Shown in pieces: positions 25,776 through 34,441 of a stretch of DNA of 64,000 nt. This DNA is from Erythrobacter sp. JK5 (GTDB lineage: Bacteria; Pseudomonadota; Alphaproteobacteria; Sphingomonadales; Sphingomonadaceae): positions 3,100,001 through 3,164,000 of the forward strand of contig NZ_CP073577.1 in NCBI RefSeq assembly GCF_018205975.1. Direction: 5' to 3'. The notes beneath the pieces are model-generated. The model had not been told where the DNA came from. It was given only the letters and a program-made list of their open reading frames with translations, and made no database searches. The stretch's first letter is position 1; every line of letters starts with the position of its first letter. The position numbers and the translations under genes are program-made.

Positions 25776-27020
25776 CTAAAGCTTCAGAGCCTGCTTGTAG
25801 GCGGCCAGAAGTGGGTCGATCTGGTGCTGCCAGTTCAGTTCCTCGACCACCCGCTTGCGGCCAAAGGCACCCATTGCGGCGCGCCGATCCGGATCGTCGA
25901 CCAGTTCGATGATCTTGTCGGCCATGTCGACCGGATCGTTGGGCTTGGCATAAAGCGATGCCTCTTGCGCCGAAAACCGGCCCTCGGTGACATCGAATTG
26001 TACCATCGGCTTCGAAAGCGACATGTATTCCATGATCTTGTTCATGGTCGACTTGTCGTTCATCGCGTTGACCCGGTCGGGGTTCACGCCGAGGTCCATG
26101 GTCGAGAGCACTTCGAACAATTCCTGATCCGGAGCGCGGCCGGTGAAGGTGATGAAGTCGGCAAGGCCCTTCGAAGCGGTCAGCGCCTTGAGGTCTGCGA
26201 GCGCCGGCCCGCCGCCGACCAGCACGAACTGGATATCCTCGCGCTGCTTGTCGCGGACGATGTGCTCGACGGCGTCGATCAGCAGGTCGATCCCCTCCTG
26301 CTCGCCCATCACCCCGACATAGCCGACCATGTGGTCGCGCCCGTTTTTCCAGCGGGACACCGGCGGCACCAGTTTAAGCCGCGACAGATCCGGGCCGGAG
26401 CGCACGACATGCACCTTGTCGGGCGCCATCCCGCCGCGTTCGACGGCGATTGCCTTGTAGCTTTCATTGGTGGCGATCGACACGTCGGCAAAGGCGAAGG
26501 TCAGTTTCTCGAACGCCCGCATCAGCTGCCAGAAGAAGCCGCGCTTGTTGAACTTCGCTTCGTAGAGCTCGGGATTGATGTCGTGGTGATCGAAGATGTA
26601 CTTGACGCCCAGCGCCTTGAACGGCGCGGCGACGAGGAAGATCAGGTCGGGCGGGTTGCAGCCCTGGATCACGTCGATGCGGCGCTTGAAATGGATCTTC
26701 CACGCCAGCACCGTTTCCCAGAACAGCGCCGCGCCGTATTCGAGCAGGAAACCGAGCGCGCCCTTGGCTTCGAGCGGCAGCGGGTGACGATGGATTTCGA
26801 CACCCTCGATCACTTCGAAGCGCTGTTCGAACCCCTTGCCGGTCGGGCAGATGATCGAGACATGCGCGCCCGCCGCCTTGAGCGTCCGCGCCTCCTGCCA
26901 CACCCGCCGGTCGAACGGCAGCGGCAGGTTTTCGACGACGATCAGGACGTGCTTGCCCTTGAGCGGCTCGCCCTCGATGACTGTCGGAATGCCCTCTTCG
27001 GCGGCGATCGCATCGCTCAC
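25776..27020 (-). CDS. Glycosyltransferase family 4
   Basis: A 414-residue GT-B retaining glycosyltransferase. The N-terminal domain includes HVLIVVENLPLPFDRRVWQEA and the acceptor-side stretch YIFDHHDINPELYEAKF. The C-terminal domain has VGYVGVMGEQEGID, LVGGGPA and the donor-binding region where ExxE is usual (KIMEYMSLSKPMVQFD). Start is GTG 27020, which overlaps the stop of the algD-like gene (GTGA), so it is made in step with that enzyme. Donor and linkage are unknown. Confidence 0.85.
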   Translation of the reverse strand: MSDAIAAEEGIPTVIEGEPLKGKHVLIVVENLPLPFDRRVWQEARTLKAAGAHVSIICPTGKGFEQRFEVIEGVEIHRHPLPLEAKGALGFLLEYGAALFWETVLAWKIHFKRRIDVIQGCNPPDLIFLVAAPFKALGVKYIFDHHDINPELYEAKFNKRGFFWQLMRAFEKLTFAFADVSIATNESYKAIAVERGGMAPDKVHVVRSGPDLSRLKLVPPVSRWKNGRDHMVGYVGVMGEQEGIDLLIDAVEHIVRDKQREDIQFVLVGGGPALADLKALTASKGLADFITFTGRAPDQELFEVLSTMDLGVNPDRVNAMNDKSTMNKIMEYMSLSKPMVQFDVTEGRFSAQEASLYAKPNDPVDMADKIIELVDDPDRRAAMGAFGRKRVVEELNWQHQIDPLLAAYKQALKL

Positions 27021-28282
27021 GGAATCGCGCTCACGTCGACAACCTTGTCCGCAGCGACCGACAGCGTGTCGATCAGCCGGTTGGTCGCGATCACGCGGGC
27101 ATGCGCGCCGCTTTCCGCCGCTGCCTTGTCGACCAGCAGCCCGTCGATCTTCGGCAACCATGCATAGGCATAGCCGAGGTTCTGCCCGACGAGGTTGTCC
27201 GGCTCGATCTGCGGATCGTAGATGTCGAGATCGTAGCCCGCTTCGAGCAGCTTCCTTGCCATGTCGACCGCCGGGCTTTCGCGCAGATCGTCGGTCTCGA
27301 GCTTGAAGGCGAGGCCGACCAGCAGCACTTTCGCGCCCGGCTCCAGCCCCTGCACCGCGTGCTGGAACTGGTGGTGCTTGTGCGCCTCATTCGAGCGGAT
27401 CAGCGAGTCCACCAGATGCGTCGCCGAGCCGGTATCGGCGGCAATGTATTGCAGCGCACGCACATCCTTGGGCAGGCACGACCCGCCGAACGCGCCGCCG
27501 GGCCGGGTGTAATAGGCCGAGATGTTGAGCTTGGTGTCGCTCTTGAAGATCGCGTGCACGTCGCGCGCCGAGATATCGAGGTTCTGGCACACCCGCCCGA
27601 TCTCGTTGGCGAAGGCGACCTTCACCGCGTGCCAGCTGTTGTCGACGAACTTGGTGATCTCTGCCTCGCGCAGGCCGACTTCGAACACTGGTGCGTCGAT
27701 CCCGTCGTGCAGCGCGTGCATGTTGGCAGAGGGCTTTCCGCCGAGCGTCCCGATCACGATCTTGGGCGGGTTGAAGTAGTCCTCGATCGCGGAGGCTTCG
27801 CGCAGGAATTCCGGGTTGTAGACCAGCTCGACCGCGACCGATGCCTTCGCTCCAAGCGCGTTCTCGATGATCGGCCAGATGATGTTCTCGCAGCTGCCCG
27901 GCCGCATGGTCGAACGGTAGGCAAGCGTGAGCGGCTTTTCGCGATCCGGCTTCAGCGCCTCGGCGATGTTGCGCGTGACCTGCGCGATGTAGCTCATATC
28001 GTGCGCGCCATCGACGCCGCTGGGCGTGCCGACGCAGACGATCGCGAGATCGGCATCGTCGAGCTGGTCGGTCAGCTCGGTCGCAGCGGCGATCCGCCCC
28101 TCGGCCCGCGCAGTAGAAATCAGTTCATCGAGACCCGGTTCATAGACCGGCGCACGCCCGGCATTGAGCGCATCGACCTTGGCCTGGCTCACATCGACGC
28201 CGACGACCGTATGGCCCTGGCTGGCGATGCATCCGGCGGCGGTCGAGCCGACATAGCCGAGGCCGAAAATGGCGATTTTCAA
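27017..28282 (-). CDS. algD: GDP-mannose 6-dehydrogenase, AlgD-like
   Basis: Probably oxidises GDP-mannose to GDP-mannuronate. The 421-residue protein begins KIAIFGLGYVGSTAAGCIA. It carries the region KLNISAYYTRPGGAFGGSCL with the catalytic Cys, followed by PKDVRAL. This matches AlgD (KLNLSRYYMRPG then AFGGSCLPKDVRAL) far better than UDP-glucose dehydrogenases. The start is a TTG at 28282 with GGAG 8 nt upstream; no ATG or GTG fits. It opens the algD-GT4 pair. A UDP-glucose substrate cannot be excluded from sequence alone. Confidence 0.82.
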   Translation of the reverse strand: MKIAIFGLGYVGSTAAGCIASQGHTVVGVDVSQAKVDALNAGRAPVYEPGLDELISTARAEGRIAAATELTDQLDDADLAIVCVGTPSGVDGAHDMSYIAQVTRNIAEALKPDREKPLTLAYRSTMRPGSCENIIWPIIENALGAKASVAVELVYNPEFLREASAIEDYFNPPKIVIGTLGGKPSANMHALHDGIDAPVFEVGLREAEITKFVDNSWHAVKVAFANEIGRVCQNLDISARDVHAIFKSDTKLNISAYYTRPGGAFGGSCLPKDVRALQYIAADTGSATHLVDSLIRSNEAHKHHQFQHAVQGLEPGAKVLLVGLAFKLETDDLRESPAVDMARKLLEAGYDLDIYDPQIEPDNLVGQNLGYAYAWLPKIDGLLVDKAAAESGAHARVIATNRLIDTLSVAADKVVDVSAIP

Positions 28283-28450
28283 TGGGCAGGCTCCTGCGCG
28301 AAGGTGCGTTGCGGGGAATACGGGGAAACGCCTAGCGGGGGGCATCGGGTGGTGCAACGCACAACGCCTGCCAATTGCACAGGCCCGGTTCTCAGGTCTT
28401 GCCAGCCTGCACCTCGCGCGCCACAGGAAAGGACAAAGGGAGAGAGCCAC

Positions 28451-29527
28451 ATGAGCCAACCGAGCGGGCCGCTGGCCGGCCTCAAGGTGATCGAATTTGC
28501 CGGGATCGGGCCGGGCCCGCATGTCGCGATGCTGCTTGCGGATCTGGGCGCCGAGGTGGTGCGGATCGAGCGGCCGGGCAGCGCGGTCAGCAACCAGGTG
28601 GTCGAGCGCGCGCGGCACCGCGCCGAGGTCGATATCAAGAGCGACGAGGGCAAGGCGTTCTGCCTCGACGCGGCGCGCAAGGCCGATGTGCTGATCGAGG
28701 GTTTCCGCCCCGGCGTGATGGAGCGGCTGGGGCTGGGGCCGGACGAACTGCTCGCCGCCAATCCGCGCCTCGTCTACGCCCGGATGACCGGCTGGGGGCA
28801 GGACGGGCCGCTCGCCCACGCCGCCGGGCACGACATCAATTACATCGCGGTGACCGGCGCGCTCTCGGCGGTCGGCAAGGCCGGCGAACCCGCAGTGCCG
28901 CCGCAAAACCTCGTCGGCGATTTCGGCGGCGGGTCGATGTATTGCGCGTTCGGCATCATGGCCGCGCTCTACGAACGCGAGCGCTCGGGCAAGGGACAGG
29001 TGGTCGATGCCGCGATCGTCGATGGCGCGACCAGCCTGATGAGTTTCTTCTTCGGCGTCCGAACGCGCCCGTTCCTCACCACCGAGCGCGGCAAGGGGAT
29101 GCTGGGCGGCGCGGCGCATTTCTATCGCTGCTTCACTTGCGCGGACGGCAAGGAAGTGTCGGTCGGGGCGATCGAGCCGCAATTCTACGCCGAGCTGCTC
29201 GCCAAGGCGGGCGCGCCTGCGGAGCTCGCCGAGGGGCAGATGAACCCGGCCAACTGGGATGATTACGCCGACACACTGGCAGCCCTGTTCAAGACCAAGA
29301 CGCAAGCGGAGTGGACCGAGCTGCTCGAAGGGTCCGACGCCTGCTTCGCGCCGGTGCTGACCCTCGACGAGGCGCGCGACCATTCGCACATGAAAGCGCG
29401 CGGCGCGTTCGTCGAGCATGACGGCGAGTGGCACACTGCGCCTGCGCCGCGTTTCAGCCGGACGCCCGGCTCGGTGCGGTCGAGCGATGACGATGGCGCG
29501 GCGGTGGTCGCGGGATGGAGCAACTGA
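28451..29527 (+). CDS. Alpha-methylacyl-CoA racemase (CaiB/BaiF family)
   Basis: A 358-residue family III CoA-transferase fold protein of the AMACR type, which interconverts (R)- and (S)-2-methylacyl-CoA during branched or sterol side-chain degradation. It has [20 protein letters not shown] at the start, [15 protein letters not shown] near residue 82, [13 protein letters not shown] with the catalytic His near 127 and GDFGGGSMY with the catalytic Asp near 157. ATG 28451 follows GGGAGAGAG. It overlaps the MaoC-type gene by 1 nt, which fits lipid or acyl-CoA metabolism rather than the EPS locus. Confidence 0.9.
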   Translation: MSQPSGPLAGLKVIEFAGIGPGPHVAMLLADLGAEVVRIERPGSAVSNQVVERARHRAEVDIKSDEGKAFCLDAARKADVLIEGFRPGVMERLGLGPDELLAANPRLVYARMTGWGQDGPLAHAAGHDINYIAVTGALSAVGKAGEPAVPPQNLVGDFGGGSMYCAFGIMAALYERERSGKGQVVDAAIVDGATSLMSFFFGVRTRPFLTTERGKGMLGGAAHFYRCFTCADGKEVSVGAIEPQFYAELLAKAGAPAELAEGQMNPANWDDYADTLAALFKTKTQAEWTELLEGSDACFAPVLTLDEARDHSHMKARGAFVEHDGEWHTAPAPRFSRTPGSVRSSDDDGAAVVAGWSN

Positions 29528-29979
29528 TGGCGGGCAGGTTCTTCGACGAATGGCAGGTGGGCGACCGGATCGAACACGAGATCCGCCGCACCGTGACCGA
29601 GACCGACAACCTCCTGTTCTCGACCATGACGCACAACCCGCAGCCGCTGCATCTCGATGTCGAGGCGGCCAAGGCCAGCGGTTTCGGTCAGATTCTGGTC
29701 AATTCGACTTTCACGTTCAGCCTGCTGGTCGGCCTGTCGGTCGGCGACACGACGCTGGGCACGCTGGTTGCCAATCTCGGCTTCGACAAGGTGGTGACGC
29801 CCAAGCCGGTATTCATCGGCGACACGCTGCGGGCGCAAAGCGAGGTCAAGGAACTGCGCGCAAGCAAATCGCGGCCCGAGGCCGGGATCGTCACCTTCAC
29901 CCACGAACTTCTCAACCAGCGCGACGAGGTGGTGTGCCGCTGCGAACGCTCGGCGCTGCTCCAGCGCAAATCGCAATGA
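29527..29979 (+). CDS. MaoC family dehydratase
   Basis: A 150-residue hot-dog-fold protein. The stretch [22 protein letters not shown] has the Asn and His arrangement of the R-specific enoyl-CoA hydratase motif. It probably hydrates an enoyl-CoA or acts on a mesaconyl-type CoA substrate. ATG 29527 overlaps the racemase stop (TGATG) and has GGAG 7 nt upstream; an ATG four codons earlier is less well placed. Coupling to the racemase gene suggests a shared acyl-CoA pathway. Confidence 0.85.
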   Translation: MAGRFFDEWQVGDRIEHEIRRTVTETDNLLFSTMTHNPQPLHLDVEAAKASGFGQILVNSTFTFSLLVGLSVGDTTLGTLVANLGFDKVVTPKPVFIGDTLRAQSEVKELRASKSRPEAGIVTFTHELLNQRDEVVCRCERSALLQRKSQ

Positions 29980-30019
29980 CGGAGAAGCGAGCTTTCTCCC
30001 GCCGAGCTGGCCTGGCGTG

Positions 30020-30652
30020 ATGGACCGGGACAAGTCGAGCGATCCCCATTCGGTCGGCGAAGTCGTCGAAAGCCTTGCCGAGCTGGCCGAGGAAGATTCC
30101 AAGGTAACGATCGGCGACGTGCTCGACAGGTTCGGAGACCACAGCTTCGCGCCGGTCATGCTGGTTTTCGCTCTCGTCGAGCTGACCCCGGCCGGCGGAA
30201 TCCCCGGAGTTCCCACTTTCCTTGCCAGCTGCATCGCGCTGGTCGCGGTGCAGCTGCTGTTCGGGCGGGATCACCTCTGGGTGCCCGGGTGGATCGCGCG
30301 GCGCGGGGCGCCCAGTGTCAAGCTCAGGAAGGCGGCGCACACGCTTGAAAACGTCGCGCGCCAGGTCGACAGGGTCGCGCAGAGTCGGCTCGAATCCTTC
30401 GCCTCCGGGATCGGGCTGCGGATCGCGGCCGCCCTCATCATCGCATTGTGCCTCACCATCCCGCCGTTCGAGGTGGTGCCGTTCGCCAGCACCGGGCCGA
30501 TGCTTGCCATCGACATCATCTGCCTCGCCATCATGGTCCGCGACGGTCTGGCGATGCTGGTGGTCTGGACCCTTGCGACTGTAGCGCTCGCCGCGCTCGG
30601 CTATTTCATCCTTTTTTCCGATGCGATGAGCGGGGCGTCGTTACCCTTCTAG
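30020..30652 (+). CDS. ExoD family membrane protein
   Basis: A 210-residue protein of the exopolysaccharide synthesis ExoD family. The N-terminal 45 residues are acidic and soluble, followed by DHSFAPVMLVFALVELTPAG and the ExoD-type stretch IPGVPTFLASCIALVAVQLL. There are four or five hydrophobic segments up to the end. ExoD was named for an effect on exopolysaccharide in rhizobia; its molecular action is not known. The GTG at 30017 is one codon upstream of the ATG used here. Confidence 0.82.
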   Translation: MDRDKSSDPHSVGEVVESLAELAEEDSKVTIGDVLDRFGDHSFAPVMLVFALVELTPAGGIPGVPTFLASCIALVAVQLLFGRDHLWVPGWIARRGAPSVKLRKAAHTLENVARQVDRVAQSRLESFASGIGLRIAAALIIALCLTIPPFEVVPFASTGPMLAIDIICLAIMVRDGLAMLVVWTLATVALAALGYFILFSDAMSGASLPF

Positions 30653-30723
30653 GACGCGTCTTGACGAACGCGCGCGTCGCGGCGCACAGTCACCGGCGGA
30701 GAGAGTAACGAGGGGAGAGGCGC

Positions 30724-32637
30724 ATGACGCGCGTATGGAGCAGGCTCGCGCTGGCGGGCGCGGCGGCGCTGATGGTTGCAGGTTGCGAATCGGCGCCGGT
30801 CGACGATGCCAAGAGCGGAGACGGCGAAGGCACGATCGAACTCGCCGAATTTCCCGACCGGCCCTATTGGGGCGACACGCATCTCCACACCGACAATTCG
30901 GTCGACGCATTCGGCTTCGGCGTGCGGCTCGGCCCGGAAGAGGCGCTGCGGTTCGCGCGCGGCGAGGAAGTGACCGCGACCACCGGGGCGCAGGCGAAGC
31001 TCGCCCGCCCGCTCGATTTCCTCGTCATCGCCGACCATTCGGACGGACTCGGCGCGACCCGGCGGCTGTATGACGCGCCGCGCCTCCGCGTGGTTGCGCA
31101 GGGGGACGATACGCTGCTGCGCTGGTACGACATGATGCACGAAAGCCCCGAGCAATCGCAGCTCGCGATCGCCGAGCTTATAACCGCCGCTGCGAATGAC
31201 GAATTGCCAGCGGCGCTCGCCGACCCCGAGCGGCAGAAAGAGGCGACGACCGAGATCTGGGGCGCGCAGCTCGACCTGCTCGATCGCTACAACGAGCCGG
31301 GCACCTTTACGGCGTTCGCCGGGTTCGAATGGACGTTGATGCCGGATGGCAACAATCTCCATCGCGTGGTGATGTTCCGCGACGGCAGCGCCCGCACCCG
31401 GCAGGTGCTGCCATTCCCCGGATTGAGCACCACCGCCGAACAGCTGTGGGACTACATGGTCGCTTACGAGGAGAGCACCGGCGGAAAGGTGCTGGCGATC
31501 CCGCACAATTCGAACCTGTCGAACGGGCTGATGTTCGAGCTGACCATGCCCGACGGCTCGCCGATGACCGCCGAATACGCGGCCAAGCGCGCGGCGGCCG
31601 AGCCGGTGGTCGAGGTCACCCAGATCAAGGGCGACAGCGAGACCCACCCGTTCCTTTCGCCCAATGACGAGATGGCAGGGTTCGGCGTGAAGGGGTGGGA
31701 GCTGGGTAACCTGCCGCTGACCGCGAAGACCGATGATTCGATGCTGGCCGGCAACTATATCCGCGAAGCACTGAAGCGCGGGCTCAGCCTCGAGCAGCAG
31801 CTCGGCGTCAATCCCTACGCCTTTGGAATGATCGGATCGACCGACAGCCACACCGCGCTCGCGACCGGGGATGAGGATAATTTCTGGGGCAAGCACACCG
31901 GCAACGAACAGGCCAACACCGAGCGCGCGAACCAGGCGCAGAATCTCGGCACGCGCGAGGGCCGGTTCGGCTGGCACTATCTCGCAGGCGGCTATGCGGC
32001 GGCATGGGCGCGCGGCAACACGCGCGCGGAAATCTTCGACGCGTTCCAGCGCCGCGAAGTCTACGCCACCACCGGCCCGCGCATGAGCGTGCGGGTGTTC
32101 GGCGGGTTCGATTTCGAGGAAGCCGACTGGGACAATGACTGGGTGCGCAAGGGCTACACCAGCGGCGTGCCGATGGGCGGCGAGCTGACCGACAGCGGCG
32201 AAGCCCCGCGTTTCATGATCAGCGCGCTCAAGGACCCGGACGGCGCCAATCTCGACCGGGTGCAGGTCGTGAAGGGCTGGATCGACGCGTCGGGCGAATT
32301 GCAGGAGCAGGTCTATGATGTTGCATGGAGCGATCCCGAAGAGCGTTTGATGACGGGCGACGGTTTGTTCCCGGTTGGCGATACGGTGAACCGCGAGGAT
32401 GCGACCTACACGAACGACATAGGCGCGGCGGAACTGCGCACGGTGTGGACCGATCCGGACTATGAGGAAGGCCAGCGGGCATTCTATTACGTGCGCGTGA
32501 TCGAGATCCCGACCCCGCGCTGGACGCTGTTCGACGCGGCCCGGTTCGGCATCACGCTGTCAGAAGACGCGATGGCCAACGCGGTGGCGCAGGAGCGCGC
32601 CTATACCTCGCCGATCTGGCTCAAGCCCCGCGCCTGA
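30724..32637 (+). CDS. DUF3604 lipoprotein
   Basis: A 637-residue exported protein with an N-terminal signal and lipobox LMVAGCES, so probably membrane-anchored. The DUF3604 domain starts with PYWGDTHLHTDNSVDAF, a His-rich, PHP-like metal-binding start, and later has VIADHSDGLG near residue 102 and GSTDSHTALATG near 377. These resemble metal-dependent phosphoesterase-fold proteins, but no reaction is established. The 71-nt upstream gap contains GGGGAGAGG before the ATG. It leads a run with a PpiC-type gene and a HupE-type gene that are 10 nt apart and 4 nt overlapping respectively. Confidence 0.85.
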   Translation: MTRVWSRLALAGAAALMVAGCESAPVDDAKSGDGEGTIELAEFPDRPYWGDTHLHTDNSVDAFGFGVRLGPEEALRFARGEEVTATTGAQAKLARPLDFLVIADHSDGLGATRRLYDAPRLRVVAQGDDTLLRWYDMMHESPEQSQLAIAELITAAANDELPAALADPERQKEATTEIWGAQLDLLDRYNEPGTFTAFAGFEWTLMPDGNNLHRVVMFRDGSARTRQVLPFPGLSTTAEQLWDYMVAYEESTGGKVLAIPHNSNLSNGLMFELTMPDGSPMTAEYAAKRAAAEPVVEVTQIKGDSETHPFLSPNDEMAGFGVKGWELGNLPLTAKTDDSMLAGNYIREALKRGLSLEQQLGVNPYAFGMIGSTDSHTALATGDEDNFWGKHTGNEQANTERANQAQNLGTREGRFGWHYLAGGYAAAWARGNTRAEIFDAFQRREVYATTGPRMSVRVFGGFDFEEADWDNDWVRKGYTSGVPMGGELTDSGEAPRFMISALKDPDGANLDRVQVVKGWIDASGELQEQVYDVAWSDPEERLMTGDGLFPVGDTVNREDATYTNDIGAAELRTVWTDPDYEEGQRAFYYVRVIEIPTPRWTLFDAARFGITLSEDAMANAVAQERAYTSPIWLKPRA

Positions 32638-32647
32638 GGCTTCCCGC

Positions 32648-33439
32648 ATGACGCTGCCGGGCTGGACCCGCGAGCCGCTGGTCCATTTCCTTGTCGGCGG
32701 AGCGCTGCTGTTCGTGCTGTTCGCATGGACCGGCGGCAACGCGGTCGATCCGTCGAGCCGGCTGATCGCGGTCGATCGCGCGCAGCAGGCACAGCTGGCG
32801 CTGCAATTCGAACGCACCATGAGCCGCCCGCCGACCGATGCCGAGATCGACGCGGCAATCGCGCAATTCGTCCGCGACGAAGTGCTGTATCGCGAAGCGC
32901 TGCGGCTCGGGCTCGATCGGGGCGACGCTGTGGTGCGGCGGCGGCTGGTGGCCAAGATGGACATGACCGCCAGCGCGGCGGCGGAAACCGCCGTGCCCGA
33001 AGAGCCGACCTTGCGGGCGTATTTCAAGGAAAACCGGGCGCGCTATTCCGGGGCAACATCGGTGAGCTTCGACCAGCTCTATTTCAAGTCAGAAGCAGCC
33101 GCCCGCCGGGCACTCGCGACCGGCGTGGTGGCGGGCGATCCGATCAGCCTGCCGGCGCGGATGGAAGCCGCGGCCCCGGGCGAGATCGAAGCCCGCTTCG
33201 GCGAAACCTTCACCCGCGCACTCGCCGGGATCGCAGCGAATGGGGAATGGGCGGGGCCGATCCGCTCCGGCTTCGGCTGGCATATCGCCCGGGTCTCGGC
33301 GCGCGAAGGCGTCGAACCCGACTTCGAAACGCTCGCCCCGCGCATCGCCAACGACTGGCGCAGCGCCCAGATCGCGGAACGCAAGAGGCGCGCCTACCAG
33401 GTGCTGCGCGAGGGCTACCGGGTCGAGATCGACCGGTGA
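32648..33439 (+). CDS. PpiC-type peptidyl-prolyl isomerase
   Basis: A 263-residue parvulin-like protein with one N-terminal membrane helix (about residues 13-27) that anchors it to the inner membrane facing the periplasm. A SurA/PrsA-like helical stretch follows (about 40-120). The rotamase-like domain then shows SFDQLYF near 140 and the conserved NGEWAGPIRSGFGWHIARV near 200. It probably assists folding of exported proteins, perhaps those encoded beside it. The stop overlaps the GTG of the next gene. Confidence 0.8.
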   Translation: MTLPGWTREPLVHFLVGGALLFVLFAWTGGNAVDPSSRLIAVDRAQQAQLALQFERTMSRPPTDAEIDAAIAQFVRDEVLYREALRLGLDRGDAVVRRRLVAKMDMTASAAAETAVPEEPTLRAYFKENRARYSGATSVSFDQLYFKSEAAARRALATGVVAGDPISLPARMEAAAPGEIEARFGETFTRALAGIAANGEWAGPIRSGFGWHIARVSAREGVEPDFETLAPRIANDWRSAQIAERKRRAYQVLREGYRVEIDR

Positions 33440-34428
33440 TCCGCTGGCTGGTTGTCCTGCTTGCCGCGCTGATTGCGCCGCCGCTTGCCGCCGACGAATT
33501 GCGCCCGGCGGTGGTCGAACTGAGCGAGCGTGCGCCGGGGGAGTGGACGCTCGAATGGAAACTGCCGATTGCGGCGATGCCGGGCGGCGCGGCGGCAGGG
33601 CTGGCGCGGCCGGTGATCCCCGCCAATTGCACCATGGCGGGCGAGCCGGTGCAGCGCGCCGCACCGCTCGAACTGCTCGGCAGCGCGCGCCTGGCCTGCG
33701 ACGGCGCAATCACCGGGCAGGGCTTCGGCCTCACCGAACTGCTCGGCAATTCGGACGCGATCGCCCGGATGGTCCCGCTCGAGGGCGCGGTGCAGACCTT
33801 TCGCCTCACCGCCGACGCGCCGACCGCCACCATCGCCGCCGCGCCTGATCGCTGGCAGGTCGCGCGCGATTACTTCGTGATCGGAACCGAGCACATCCTG
33901 TGGGGGTGGGATCACCTGCTGTTCGTGATCGCGCTGGTGCTGCTGGTGCGGCGCGGCTGGCCGGTGGTGAAGGCCGCAACTGCCTTCACGCTGGCGCATT
34001 CGATCACGCTGGTGGGGACGACGCTGGGCTACACCGGCCTATCGAGCCGCCCGGTCGAGGCGCTGATCGCACTGTCGATCGTGTTTCTCGCGGTCGAGCT
34101 CGCGCACAGGCTGCGCGATCCCGAGCGGGTGACATGGACCCGGCGCTGGCCGTGGCTGGTCGCTTTCGCATTCGGGCTGGTGCACGGCTTCGGGTTTGCC
34201 GGGGCGCTCGCCGAAATCGGACTGCCGCAAGGGGAGGTCGCGGCCGCGCTGGTGGCTTTCAATGTCGGCGTCGAAGCCGGACAATTGCTGGTGATCGCCG
34301 GCGTGCTGGCGGTGATGAGCGTGATCGGACGCGTTGCGGCCCCGTTCGAAACACCGGCTGTCCGGGCCGCCACCTACGTGATCGGGTTGACCGGCAGTTT
34401 CTGGTTGTTCGAGCGGGTGCTCCTGTAG
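33436..34428 (+). CDS. HupE/UreJ family membrane protein
   Basis: A 330-residue protein with a signal peptide (LLAALIAPPLAADE). A periplasmic domain extends to about residue 145, followed by six or seven membrane helices. The membrane part starts GTEHILWGWDHLLFVIALVL and contains AFTLAHSITLVGTTLG and FGLVHGFGFAGAL, the His-rich motifs of HupE/UreJ proteins tied to metal uptake. No hydrogenase or urease genes are near. The gene is coupled by GTGA to the PpiC-type gene. Confidence 0.82.
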   Translation: MIRWLVVLLAALIAPPLAADELRPAVVELSERAPGEWTLEWKLPIAAMPGGAAAGLARPVIPANCTMAGEPVQRAAPLELLGSARLACDGAITGQGFGLTELLGNSDAIARMVPLEGAVQTFRLTADAPTATIAAAPDRWQVARDYFVIGTEHILWGWDHLLFVIALVLLVRRGWPVVKAATAFTLAHSITLVGTTLGYTGLSSRPVEALIALSIVFLAVELAHRLRDPERVTWTRRWPWLVAFAFGLVHGFGFAGALAEIGLPQGEVAAALVAFNVGVEAGQLLVIAGVLAVMSVIGRVAAPFETPAVRAATYVIGLTGSFWLFERVLL

Positions 34429-34441
34429 ATTCTCCCCTTCC

